Below are positions 11,761-23,782 of a stretch of DNA of 64,000 nucleotides, in pieces; position 1 is the first letter of the stretch; each line of letters starts with the position of its first letter. Origin of the DNA: Uranotaenia lowii (Eukaryota > Arthropoda > Insecta > Diptera > Culicidae). Under the pieces are notes generated by a model. That model had not been told where the DNA came from, ran no database searches, and saw nothing but the letters and a program-made list of their open reading frames with translations. The stretch spans positions 322,149,906 to 322,213,905 of the forward strand of contig NC_073692.1 of NCBI RefSeq assembly GCF_029784155.1, written 5' to 3'. Position numbers and translations under genes: made by a program.

Positions 11761-14700
11761 ATGGATTCTGGAAAAGCTTTTACGGGTTTCCCCCCGTTTG
11801 TTTTCAATGAAGTGCCAATGGCAGAACGCCGGGGAAAGTGGCACATTTGGAAGCGGGGATTCGAAATTTGGCTCAGAGCAGCGAAAATATTCGATGCTAC
11901 TGAAAAGAAGGATCAGCTGTTGGCTCATGGAGGTTTCGAGCTGCAGGAGGTGTTTTTCGGTATACCGGGCGCCGATGTTGCACATAGCGATGAAGTAAAC
12001 GCGTATGATGTGGCAATAGACAAATTGGACGAATATTTCGCACCTTTGCGTCACGAAGCCCACGAGCGGTATTTGTTTTGGGACATGAAGCCAGAACCTG
12101 AGGAATCTCTTGGGAACTTTTTGATGCGTACCCAAATGTATGCGGGTAAATGTAATTTCGGAAAATCGGCGGTAGAGAGCTCTGGTATTGCGGTGGTGGA
12201 CAAAATCCTTCAGTTTGTTCCATCACATTTGAGGGAAAAATTACTGCAGGAGAAAGAGTTAACCATCCAAGAAGTCATTCGCCAAGTTAATGCTTATGAG
12301 ACTACCCGGCTTGCAAGTGAGCAAATTAGTGGTCAAGCTGCAGCACAGTTGGCCACTCATCAGGTATTGAAGCCGACGGAGAATTTACAAGAGATCGATG
12401 CAGTTTGTAAATACTGTGCGGGGTCTCACCAACCTGATCAACAGTGTCCCGCATGGAACAAGACCTGCGGTAATTGCGGGAGGAGAGGCCACTATCGCAA
12501 AGCTTGTTTTAGCCGTACGTCAGTTACAAGAGGTTCCACATCCAGAATCAATTCCAACAATGTGATTCAACGCTTTGGGAAACGCAGATTTGTTCCCTCG
12601 AATGCAGGGCAATCGCAGTCGAAACGTTTCCATGCAAACCGCCAGGTAAATGCTATTGATGATGTGGACGAGCAGAGGGAAAATTTCGAGTTGGTTGACA
12701 TGGTTTCTACAACGAACGACAACGATGAGCTGATTTGGGCAAAGGTTGGAAATGTGTTGATCGAGATGCAAATAGATTCGGGCGTCCAGTCGAATATTAT
12801 CGACGATCGAACTTGGAGTTACATGCATCAGAATGGAGTAAAATTGATAGGTAGCTGTTCACATCCGGATAGGAAATTCAAAGCGTATGCTCAGACAGAT
12901 TGTCTGGCAGTGACGCTGATGCTTGACGCGGAGATCGTTATCACTGATGGTGGAAAGCAGCTAAAAACAATAGCCCGATTCTATGTCGTTAAAGATGGCC
13001 CGCAGCCACTTTTGGGGAAGAGGACAGCTAAAGAGTTGGGTGTCCTCAAGGTTGGACTTCCAAGCAAGCACGAGTCGAACCATCATTTGGACATTGTGCA
13101 GCGATTCCCTAGTATTCGGGGCATAAAGATCCACATACCCATGGATCATTCGGTTCTGCCAGTCGCGCAGCCTCTAAGGAGACTACCGTTTGCGACGTTG
13201 ACCCGAGTTGAAGAAAAATTGAATGAGTTACTCAATAAAGACATCATCGAAAAGGTTACAGGACCTAGCCGTTGGGTATCGCCAATGGTGGTTGTGGTCA
13301 AAGACAACGGAGACATCCGTTTGTGTTTGGACATGAGACAGTTGAATAAAGCAGTAATCCGCGAAACACATCCATTGCCCACAATAGAAGACATCCGGTG
13401 GAAACTTAACGGCGCGGTCTTCTTCACCCGCCTTGATATCAAGGATGCGTTTCACCAGCTCGAGTTAGATGAAGTGAGCAAACCGTTGACGACTTTCATT
13501 ACACACAAAGGTGAGTTATCTTTGATTATTCCTTATTTTATTTGATCGTCATTAATTACTAGCCTGAATCTGTTACTGATGATTTATATACTTGTTTAAG
13601 GCCTATTCCGATACAAACGTCTTTTGTTCGGAATTTCATGTGCTCCGGAAATTTTCCAGAAAACTATCGAGCAAATCCTTTCCGATTGTGAATGTTGCAC
13701 AAATTTTATTGATGACATTATCGTGTTCGGGAAAACTGAGCGTGAGCACGATGGAGCTCTTCAGCGGATCTTAAATAGATTCAAAGACTACGGAATCCTT
13801 TTAAATCAAGCAAAATGTGTTTTCAAGTTAAAGGAAATTGATTTCTTGGGGCACCATTTCAACGTAGCAGGGATGTCGCCGTCAAAAGACAAAATAGAAG
13901 CAATCCGTAACTGCCGTGCTCCAAATAACTGCGAGGAGGTCAGGAGTTTTCTCGGCCTCGTCAACTATGTAGGTTCTTTTATACCAGATTTGGCTACAGT
14001 ATCATTTCCGCTTCGGGAGCTTCTCAAGGATAAGGCGTCTTTCAAATGGGGCACCGACGAACAGCAGGCATTCGATCTTATTATCTCATACATAGGTAAT
14101 GCAGACAGTTTAGCACACTTCGATCCAAAATTGAAAACCCGTCTAGTAGCAGATGCTTCTCCCGTAGGGTTAGGGGCCGTTCTATTGCAATTCTTTGAAG
14201 GAGCACCGAGAGCTGTCGCTTACGCTAGTAAAAGCCTTACAGAAACTGAACGACGTTATGCCCAAACGGAGAAAGAAGCTCTTGCCCTTGTTTGGGGGGT
14301 GGAACGTTTCAGGATCTACCTTCTGGGAATACGTTTCGAGCTGGAGACAGATCATAAACCTCTTGAGGCTATATTTTCGAGAAACTCAAACCCCTGCCTC
14401 CGTATAGAACGTTGGGTATTACGCCTTCAAGCATTCAGTTATGTGGTGGTATATAGGAAAGGAAAATCGAATATTGCAGATTCTTTGTCTCGATTGAGTC
14501 GATCGAATACGGTTAGACCTTTTGATCCGGAGTCAGAAATGTATATACGTAGCGTCATAGAAACGGCAGCAGTCGATATCGATGAAGTGGAGGCAAAATC
14601 GGAATCCGATCTCGAGCTTAGTGAACTCCGAGAATGTTTGAATAGAGGCATTTGGAACTATACATCGAATTTAATCAAACCATACCACGCATTCAGGAAT

Positions 14701-17700
14701 GAGTTGGGCACCGTCGGGAAGCTTATTGTTAGAGGCTCTAAACTTGTCATCCCGAAAGAACTCAGACAACGCATGGTACAGTTGGGTCACGAAGGGCATC
14801 CAGGAAAAACTAAAATGCAACAACGCTTGAGGAGCACCTGTTGGTGGCCTGGAATGGATGAGTCAATTGCTAAAGCTGTTGATTATTGTGAAGGATGTAG
14901 AATGGTTGGTCATCCAGAACGCCCTGAGCCAATGCAACGTCGAAAATTACCCGAAGCACCGTGGATAGACCTCGCTATCGACTTCTTAGGACCTTTACCA
15001 TCAGGAGATTATCTTTTAGTAATTATCGATTATTTCAGTCGATATAAGGAGGTTGAGATCATGCGTAAAATTACAGCGGGAGAGACAGTTGAACGATTAG
15101 AGAAAATCTTTACCAGGTTGGGATATCCAAAAACACTTACGCTGGATAACGGACGGCAGTTTGTAAGTACTGAATTCGACAATTACTGCAAAGTAAGAGG
15201 CATCACAGTTAACAGAACAACGCCGTACTGGCCGCAAGAAAACGGTTTGGTTGAGCGCCAAAATCGTTCTCTGGTAAAGCGTTTAAAAATAAGCCAAGCA
15301 TTGAATAGAGATTGGAAACACGATTTGTTGACTTACCTTTCTATGTACTATTCTACGCCCCATAGTACGACTGGTAAAACTCCATCCGAACTCATGTACG
15401 GCAGAAATGTGAGAACGAAGATTCCAGCCTTAACCGACTTAAGCTTTGCGGTGCCGTGTACTGACTACAGAGATCGAGACCAACTAGCTAAACAGAAAGG
15501 GAAGGAACATGAGGATCGGCGTAGGCGTGCCAAGCTGTCTGAGTTAGTTGTTGGAGATAAGGTCTACATGAAAAACGTTCTTCCGGGAAATAAGCTCACT
15601 CCCACTTTTGATAACAAAGTCCTGACGGTCAAGTCCAAACAAGGGCCTAGAGTAACGGTACAGAACGATGAAACGGGTAAGCTGTACGAAAGGAATTCAA
15701 CTCATCTTAAAAAGATTTTAATTGATAACTCTCCAGCCAAAGGTATAGTAAAACATCCCGCATACTAAAAAACCATATCTCAAACAGTCTCTACGATACA
15801 ACTACGGTTTCAGAAATAGTGATTGTATCTGTAAACGTAGCTGTTCTTCTTAACTTTACTTCGCCAATGATAACAACGAAATATGAACGTTCATGTGAAC
15901 ACGTGCAATGGTATCTGAAAAAGTGATAGAATGATATGAACGATTTCCTTCAATTTTTCTTTAATCGTGAAACTGAACTCTAACCGTAAAACAAACCGTC
16001 CATCCCTTCTGTCATACTTGTCATACTCGCACGTCAAAATCAACGAAATGCCCGGTCAGAGATGCCAGTTGGTTTTGTACAAACTCAGTACACAATTTTG
16101 ACAATAATTCAATTTTTTCTTCTATCATTATACTTAACGAAGTTCAGCTCTTGATTTGGGCACATTTGAGGGAAATAATATAATAATAATAATAAATATA
16201 CGTATAAGTGCATAAAAGTTTATTTCGAGAAAAACGCTTTAAAGTTGTTGTGTTTGGCCATTTTGCATGCATATATTTTTCGAAAATTTGTTTTTAGCTC
16301 TCGATCGTAAAAGTATGTTAATAGAATAAAAAAAATTTGAAAAATTCACCTAATAGTTTGAAATACGAAGAAGGGGTCCCTTTTTTCATGGTAAATTTTT
16401 CCAGAACTATGAACTTCACTGTCGAAAACTATGAATTGGAAAGTGTATTCAAGGTTCCAAAAACCATGATTCGCATAGTTTCAACCACAACATTCACGGT
16501 TGCGTGAAAATGAAATTCATGATCTTTTCACAATGTTTTTCTATTCAGGTAATAATCCTTTTTATTTTCACAGTTCGATTCCTTTTATCCTTTTTTCTTT
16601 CTTTAAAAACTGTAAAACCAAGTGTTAAACTAAAAAATACATTTTAACATGCGGTCTCAGTGTATAACAACTATCACATCTTTATAGGAACGTAAATTCA
16701 TTGTGAATAATAATTTGACGTTCAATTGTGTCAAATAATATGCGAGAATATATAAAATAAAGAAAAATCAGTACTTTAATTGTATAAAACAAATCAAACA
16801 AACCAAACCTAACCATTATAAAAAGCTACCAAATTCAATACAAATCAAAGCATTTAAATACAACTTTTCAATTAAATATTTTTATCTCGAAGATTTGAAA
16901 TTAGGTGTAATAAAAAAAAATCAGTACAGTTGGCATCAGTGCTGAAAGTTGTCAGAGGAGCAAAAACTAAAATGGCGTTATATTTTTCTCTCGCGTTCGT
17001 TCAAACAATTTGTACGGAAATTTATCCGAATTCGCCGGAAACTGTTTCGCCAGCGGTTTTACTTCAACTTCCACTCGATCCGTACCGACAAATCGCGCGC
17101 TGCTTTCTTATGCAACTGCCATACAAAGAAGCAATTCATCGACGTCAGGAATGCAAGTCGAGTATGCAGCTAGTTTTTAAGTAGGTAAGTGAGCTGTGTT
17201 ATTTTTCAGGCTTTTGATCACCTTTTAGGGCATTTGCATTTGAAATCTATAAAAAGTGATTAATTTAAGTTTTTACATTGCAGTGCAGTGTATGAAGTTC
17301 CCGAATGCTGTCCACTCCCGGCCAATTTTCCGGAACCAAGTCGACCATTGCAAGAAAATATTTCTCAACAAGAGCTAGTTTGTGGTGCAGAATATTGGAA
17401 GAAACCTGCAGGATGTGGCATTTGCGGCAGCTGCCGGTATTACAAGGTAATGAACTGAAAAGTTTACAAACCAGTGAAATACAGAAAAAGTGTATTAACA
17501 TGAAAAATTTATGTGCAATGGTGTATCATTTTTTTTTTCCTTTGAAGTTGTCCCTGTTGTGGGACCGCTAGGGCCAGCGTTTATCAATATTTATAAGATG
17601 TATGAGTAAATTGTGATCAATAAATGCGAAAATCATGAGAATTCTAATAAATAAATAATAAAATCAAACAAAAATGGTTTCAAGAAAATATCCGAAAACC

Positions 17701-18348
17701 CTGAATAAAAATTTACATGTGTGTGCGTGCCACATTCACGAATGATTCCAATAAACGTAGGCATACCTTCGGAAGAAACGTTTTGCCAAATTGTTTCAGA
17801 ACTATCACTGCAAATGTTCAGTTACAAGAAAACTCTAAGAATAACTGTAGTTAAAACAGTTTAATGACCAAAATACGTTTCTAAGAGCGGTTTTTGGACG
17901 CTATCTCAACTGTTTGCAGAACAGTTGTTCCATACAATCGTTTTAACAGTTTTAAACAGTAACATAACTTAACGCCATATTCAACAGACCGTCGTTTTGG
18001 AATTCACAATAAGTGTAATGTTTTTTACGATGTCAGTTATCGTTTTCTAAAAGTTTTTTTACGCTGTTCCAAATAGTTTTATAACTATTATAGTAACTGT
18101 TTGGTAACAGTATTTTTTTATTCGGGATAGCTTATCACTTTCAATTCTCATTTTAACTTATTTCAGATAATCCCGGAGATGATGATGGCAGCGATACCGA
18201 GGATTTCAGAGGGTTTCCAGATGAGTCAGGGAACAATGACGCATCGCCGTCACCCTCGACTGCCGTCGTAGATATTGGGAAGCGTAATAAGAGACAGCGG
18301 AAAATCACTATGCCTAAACGGTTTGACGATTGTTTGATGAAATTCTAA
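11761..18348 (+). CDS. Gag-Pol polyprotein (Gag, PR, RT, RNase H, IN)
   Basis: Three predicted exons, 11761-13510, 13601-15742 and 18167-18348, give 1357 codons plus stop with matching phases. The frame stays open back to 11701, but the ATG at 11761 starts a normal Gag. Two zinc knuckles follow: CKYCAGSHQPDQQC (CX2CX3HX5C) and the canonical CGNCGRRGHYRKAC. The protease has IDSGVQSNII with DSG. RT shows GDIRLCLDMRQLNKA, then the intron, then LFGISCAP and FIDDIIVFG (FIDD in place of the usual YVDD). RNase H has VADAS and ETDHKPLE. Integrase has the HHCC finger (HEGHPGK...CEGC) and the D,D,E residues (AIDFLGPL, TLDNGRQF, PQENGLVERQ). The last exon adds a 59-residue acidic then basic tail. If the second intron is not removed, Pol ends at 15768 instead. 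Confidence 0.88.
13511..13600 (+). other. 90-bp spliceosomal intron inside the RT domain
   Basis: Exon 1 ends ACACACAAAG, followed by GTGAGT. The intron ends in CTTGTTTAAG before GCCTATTCCG. Removing it joins THKG to LFRYKRLLFG in frame, which restores the conserved RT stretch before the catalytic box. Unspliced RNA meets in-frame stops and would end at 13545 after Gag, protease and the N-terminal half of RT. A branch-point-like CTGAT lies about 25 bases before the acceptor. Confidence 0.88.
15743..18166 (+). other. predicted 2.4-kb intron in the pol 3-prime region
   Basis: Donor AAAG|GTATAG follows the codons for SPAK. The acceptor is a long pyrimidine-rich tract ending TTATTTCAG. The phases match (G plus AT) and the next exon encodes a tail ending KRQRKITMPKRF... 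just before the purine tract, a style common at the C-terminus of Ty3/gypsy Pol. No target duplication was seen at the intron ends, so it does not look like a simple insertion. Most of the intron is AT-rich, apart from an exon-like island at 16940-17460. Confidence 0.6.
16972..17458 (+). CDS. candidate small Cys-rich ORF inside the retroelement intron
   Basis: A GC-richer island interrupts the AT-rich intron. Exon 16972-17180 begins MALYFSLAFVQTIC, which could be a signal peptide. Joined with donor AA|GTAGGT to 17284 after the acceptor TTTTTACATTGCAG, it continues in frame as AVYEVPECCPLP and ends near CGICGSCRYYK, with the stop at 17456-17458 (127 residues). The alternative donor GTAAGT four bases later would leave a stop at the junction. 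A further donor-like GTAATG at 17447 suggests another exon may follow. All three frames of the first exon are open, so the choice of frame is weak. It could be an accessory or env-position gene, a captured host fragment or chance. No family recognised. Confidence 0.3.
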
Positions 18349-18376
18349 ACGTTGTTATCTTATATTGAAGGGGAGA

Positions 18377-18517
18377 TGTGATGATGTATCTGTATCTTTA
18401 TGCACATTATCTGTGCCACTGTTATACCTTACCTTGATATACTGTGACATTGGTCATTATAATAAACAGACTAGAAAAGTGAACCACGCGTTATTTGTAC
18501 CTGAAGATATTATTACA
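18377..18517 (+). repeat. 3-prime LTR
   Basis: Same 141 bp as the 5-prime LTR, preceded by a purine tract (18368-18376) and followed by the target duplicate CAGCT. Confidence 0.93.
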
Positions 18518-18618
18518 CAGCTTAAATCTAAAATAAACAAGAAAATATATATCTCGACTCGAGAATATAAAATTTTTATTGAAATTTGATTATGTTTGAT
18601 TCTTTTTTGATGTTTTTA

Positions 18619-18734
18619 AGAATACTTCTAAATAAATAAATAAAATTTATTTATTTATTTAGAAGTATTCTAAATAGGCGTTATCAACACTTTAAACCTT
18701 AATTATTAAGGTTTAAAGTGTTGATTACGCCTAT
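18619..18734. repeat. two adjacent near-perfect hairpins
   Basis: The first palindrome (18619-18671) has arms starting AGAATACTTCTAAATAAAT with almost no loop. The second (18674-18734) has arms of about 27 bp, from ATAGGCGT through CACTTTAAACC, meeting around a TTA centre. They lie about 100 bp past the retroelement and could be short foldback elements. No coding. Confidence 0.75.
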
Positions 18735-19125
18735 CTATTTGTATCGAAAATTTGCAATGATTCTTTTTATATGCTTAACTTTCAAAAAAGTATCTACCTA
18801 AATATTAAAAATATGTTTTAATAATTTCAATCATCACTTTGAATCGTAATTTGACAAATTTGGATAGATTCGAAGAAGATTCGGCATCACTTACTAACTG
18901 TCATTTGACGGCCTCATCGTCCCAGTTGTCATTTGACAGCGTTCATTTCTTCGAAATGAATCCCGGCGGCTGTTCGAAACCGAAATTTTAAAACTAGCCG
19001 CCCCCTGCTAGTGCCGATTCAGTCTTCTTTTGCTTTTGCTCGCGTGTGGAGCGTTGAATGAAATCGTGTTGATCGTCGAATTGGTGTTTTTTCCTCTCTC
19101 CTGGGTGTAGTAAAAGTGATTCACG

Positions 19126-22100
19126 ATGGCCGCCGCAGACGTCGACATACAAAAGGTGACTGGAAAATGTTGCAATTTGGCTGGGAAAGTTAGCTTTTTG
19201 CTGTTGGATTTTATGGTGTCCGTCGTGGCCGATGGTTATTGAATGTGGTTTGACGTTGCAAAAGGTTGCAGAGCCCGTTTATCAAGGTGTAAAGTGGTAG
19301 AACAAGTGCAACATTGAAATTTTCTTTTGGCTCGCGTATGAATGGAATTGCATTGTAATCATTGAAGAACGCTTTGCTCCGGTTGGTTGTTGGAGGGCGT
19401 CGTTGCAATAACTGGAACCTTCTTCACCGAAGCCAAATATTCGCTGTTGGTCTAACTGCAGGGAAATGTATGTGCAATGTTGGATGCATGCATAATTAAG
19501 AAATCATAAACTGACCGTCTGACGATGGGATGGATGCAAGGATTCGGGAGATTCTGAATCAGTACTTGCATTAATATGGTTAGCTGATGTACAAGAATAA
19601 AACAAAATATATAGATTCGAATCAAAGATTTACGTCAAATTATTAGGGTCTGGTCCTAGCCAAAGATGTGTCTGATTTTCTTATATATTTACAAAATTTG
19701 CATTTGTATTGGGTAAACTTTATTAAAAAAAAAATATTAAAAAACAGTATGTGTTGGACCTTATTCTTAATAATTTCTTCCAAAATTCTCATAATTTAAA
19801 AATATAAATTTAAAAAAATCCGAACAAATAAGCTGTTCTTGGATCATTTAAACTTTAGATATATGACTTTATTTATCTTAGCATTTTAACCAAATTCTGT
19901 TGGAATTTAAACGATTTGATTAAACTTAAATTATTAAAATAAATGTTAATGCTGAACAATGTTTTTATGTTAGGTCGATTAGGTACCTCTGGTAAAAGGT
20001 AAAACCAACATATTGTAAATTATTCAGAACCCAAAAATTTTACATTTGCATAACATTGTCCAAACAACACCATGCTAAATGAGCACTTGAGCATTCAATG
20101 GAATTTCGCGATGATCTTCATTGATCCCGCTGCAATCTGATCCAAACAGTAAGCTAACTGTTCATGTTGCGATCAACCGTAGAAACGAACGAGAAAGCAT
20201 TTGAAGTTTGAATAACTTTGACCCAATCGAAGCCCGGACGTGAGATATTCGATACGTACGTGCTTTGTATGTTTTATACGATGGTTTTTTTTTCTCTCCG
20301 CTGCCGCTTACTCTCTGTTCCGCAAGGCCATTCGGTTGCAAATGATGAAGTGCTGTAAATAATTTCAAGTTTCTCGGAATGAAAAGTAGAACAAAGGGAT
20401 ATTCTCGATTAGCATTTATTCGGTTGAATATTTGTAAGGTTGGTTTACTAAACAAAATATTTGCTCTGAAAAAGTTAACATCACCAGATTTCCTTGCATA
20501 TGAAGACGAAAAAAAACCCGACATCAGAATCAAGCCACTCAAGAATTCACCAGATCATACCATTTGTCTGCCATTGATAAACAAACGAGCACAGACGTTT
20601 GGTTTATGCTGTTAGGGAATAGGGCATACGTAATGAAGTCATTCATCGCTGCTGCAAGACATAACACAACAATAAGCAATGTTCATGCTTCTAAGCATAG
20701 AATAGCAGTTTCGAATCTCGAGCTGCTCTGTGGAATAATATTTACATACATGTTGGGCAGCTCTTCCGTTAGAATGGGTTAATCGTATCATTGTCTTGAC
20801 AAAACTCAAACAAACGAACGAGGTATGTGAATGAAAATGTATGCTCAACATAAGTCATATAAATAAAGGGCGTATTACCTATGTACAACTTCCTGAAGTT
20901 GTTTCAACTGAAAAAAGCTTTTAGTTAGAAGCTTTCGTATGTTCAAACATCGTTGATGTTTTTGTTCCTTCCTGAATTTATGATTACCTAATTTGTTTGA
21001 TTGAAACTATACTTTTATGAGCTATGGTTTTTTGTCAATTTAATGAATAATTTCTTCTAGTGAATAACAATCACTTTATCAAGAAGTCTTTAAGTTGTTA
21101 CAAGTTCAGAATAGATCCGACTTATCGCTGCAATAAACTAGAAAGTCGTGAAAGCAAAACACGAAACAATGATCCTACAATATTCTTCTTGCTCTTGTGC
21201 AGCTTTGTACATAAATGAGCTGATTGTGAAGAAAGTTTTATACGATGTTATTTTTCTCTCAAATTGTAGGTCAAAAATATCATAACCCACCAAATTGTAA
21301 ATTAACGTGATGTGAACTTACCTTTCCCAGTTGTTTAACGTTAAAAAAACATTTTATTTTTCTGCTTATAAGGTTAAAAAAATGTTGCTGAGAAGCATTT
21401 ATTTCAGCTCATGTTTAAATTTATTTTTTTTACGTTCACTTTTTAATTAAACTTCATTAATGTGTTTAAAGAAATACAAAAAATATTTTTGCATACCGTT
21501 TATGGCTGTAGATCATTCATTAGAAATGTGGCTACTTCAACATTTCAAATTGAATCGATTAACCATCATCTATCTCACAAGTTCGTTTATGTAGTTTAGT
21601 GTTATTTATCGCATAAAGTAGTTCGAAAATTTTTTTCTTAGGTTTTTTTTCTCCTTGTGATTTTAGCGAACGAACTCAAATTAGGTAGGTACTAACAAGC
21701 ATTATAAGAGAAACATTTTTATGGTAGGTTATTAATTGCAAGCATTTATGAGTTTTTGATGAATTGAAAGTGAAATCTTGGCCATTAATTTTCGCCACAG
21801 TGCGTACCTATATGTACTGATATTTGGATGGAAATTTCCTCTACACTTTCGCTTCTTTTGGTTTTGCTGTTTTGGTGGAACAATGCGTGACTTGCCATGC
21901 ATACTAATATTTATGCTGGACAAGAAAGAAGAATTTCTCTGCTCTAGCTTTCCTAACTATCCTAAATAATCTCTCCGAAGTTAAACTTTCGCAGCATAAC
22001 CATCTGGTCAGTCGTGAATGTTACTTTCGATTTCAATTCTATTTAGGTACCTATCACAATTTGAGGAGTTCACTATACCCGCCGAAGAACGATCGATAGT

Positions 22101-23782
22101 TCCCTGTACCTACGTTTGTTTTTCTGTCTCATTAATAATTCATTCAGTGAATGTTTTTACCACGGTCTGGTCGCAATCGAAGCGTAACACAACAAAACAG
22201 ACAGACCCCGCACAATTGATCGTCTTTCATTGGGGTGTATGTGTTTATATGAACACTTGACGATTACCGAAAAGAAGATCGATTTAAAATCCAGAGCAAC
22301 GGCAACTGGCGCGAAATGGTTTCATCCGATTGGAATGTTGCGCAATATGTGGGACATGATTGAAATTGACCATTGTTAAATAACTGACATATACCTTCTA
22401 TTATCTTTTCATTTACAGGCAAATGATCTCCCGCGTACCCTTAAGCTGTCCGGTCATGTAGGCTTCGATAGCATGCCGGATCAGCTGGTCAGCAAGAGCG
22501 TCCAGAATGGGTTCGTGTTCAATATCCTGTGCATTGGTGAGACGGGTTTGGGCAAGTCTACCCTGATGGATTCGTTGTTCAATACCAACTTCGAATCGCA
22601 ACCGAGTCCGCACACCTTACCTAATGTCAAGCTGAAGGCCCACACCTACGAGCTGCAGGAGAGCATGGTGCGCTTGAAGGTAAGTTTCAGGTTTGACTTG
22701 AATTTGAGAGATAACAATGACGATTCTATTTTCTTCTTTAGCTCACCATCTGCGACACGGTTGGTTACGGCGATCAAATTAATAAGGATGATTCGTTCAA
22801 GGCAGTGGTCGACTACATCGATCAGCAGTTTGAAACGTTCCTCCAGGAGGAACTGAAGATCAAGCGTTCGCTCTCGACTTACCACGACAGTCGAACCCAT
22901 ATTTGTTTGTATTTCATCTGTCCCACTGGCCACGGCTTGAAATCGTTGGATTTGGTGTGTATGAAAAAGTTGGACTCCAAAGTAAACATTATACCAATTA
23001 TTGCAAAAGCAGATACCATTTCAAAAACTGAACTGTCCAAGTTCAAAGCTAAAATCAACGATGAATTGCGCAACAATGGGGTGCAGATTTACGCGTTCCC
23101 GACCGACGATGAATCCGTTGCTGAAATTAACGCAACTATGAACTCGCATATACCGTTTGCCGTTGTAGGCAGTACTGATATGGTGCGTGTTGGAAACAAA
23201 ACGGTTCGTGCCAGACAGTACCCTTGGGGAACCGTTCAGGTAGAGAACGAAGCTCATTGCGATTTCGTCAAGCTGAGGGAGATGCTTATCCGCACCAATA
23301 TGGAGGATATGCGCGAGAAAACCCATACCAAACACTACGAACTGTACCGGCAAAAACGCCTGGAACAGATGGGTTTCACCGATGTGGACAGTGACAACAA
23401 ACCGGTGTCGTTCCAGCAAACATTTGAAGCCAAACGTAGCAACCACTTGGCTGAACTGCAAGCCAAAGAGGACGAAGTTCGTCAAATGTTTGTAGTCCGT
23501 GTCAAGGAGAAGGAAGCGGAACTGAAGGAAAGCGAAAAGGAGGTGAGATCTACATCTTTAAAAAATGTCTCATAATTTTCCTGTTATCAATCGATTTTTT
23601 CAATTTATTTACAGTTGCATGCCAAATTTGATAAGCTCAAGAAAGACCACGCCGAAGAGAAGCGCAGATTGGAAGAATCTCGCAAGAAGCTGGAGGAAGA
23701 GTTTGTCGAATTCAACCGACGGAAGTCGCAAATGGTCGCTTCTCACCACACTCTCACGCTGGGAAAAAGCAAAAAGAAATGA
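19126..23782 (+). CDS. Septin2: septin (Septin2 / SEPT6 group)
   Basis: Coding exons 19126-19155, 22419-22679, 22742-23542 and 23615-23782 join in phase 0 throughout and give 419 residues, the length I expect for the fly Septin2 type. The GTPase domain has the P-loop GETGLGKST at residues 50-58, DTVGYGD at 102-108 and AKAD at 185-188. The septin-unique element follows, then a C-terminal coiled coil rich in K and E (from about residue 330) ending LTLGKSKKK. Septins form hetero-oligomeric filaments at the plasma membrane and cleavage furrow and act in cytokinesis and cortical organisation. The ten-codon first exon ([10 protein letters not shown]) was chosen for its splice fit and similarity to known septin N-termini. 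All splice sites are GT-AG. No damage seen. Confidence 0.96.
19156..22418 (+). other. Septin2: 3.3-kb first intron of the septin gene
   Basis: This intron separates the ten-codon first exon from the rest. It is AT-rich and I recognise no coding sequence, RNA gene or complete mobile element in it. A long first intron is a common place for enhancers, but no specific site can be pointed out. Confidence 0.7.

Larger units (their letters stand above)
11045..18517 (+). mobile_element. complete Ty3/gypsy LTR retrotransposon, two introns
   Basis: Two direct repeats of 141 bp (11045-11185 and 18377-18517) begin TGTGATGATG and end ATTATTACA. I see no difference between them, which implies a recent insertion. 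The five bases CAGCT precede the left LTR (11040-11044) and follow the right one (18518-18522) as the target duplication. A primer-binding-type sequence starts right after the 5-prime LTR, and a purine tract (GAAGGGGAGA) precedes the 3-prime LTR. The interior encodes Gag, protease, RT, RNase H and integrase in that order, the Ty3/gypsy arrangement. The coding phase is kept across two predicted introns. All catalytic motifs appear present, so the copy may still be active. Confidence 0.93.

Noticed and set aside
11737..12226. Minus-strand frames of 109-132 codons across gag
   Set aside because: Shadows of the Gag frame without any protein-like feature.
15743..18166. Later transposon insertion into pol as explanation of the 2.4-kb segment
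   Set aside because: No target duplication or terminal repeats were seen at the joints, and the joints are good splice sites in phase. Not fully excluded.
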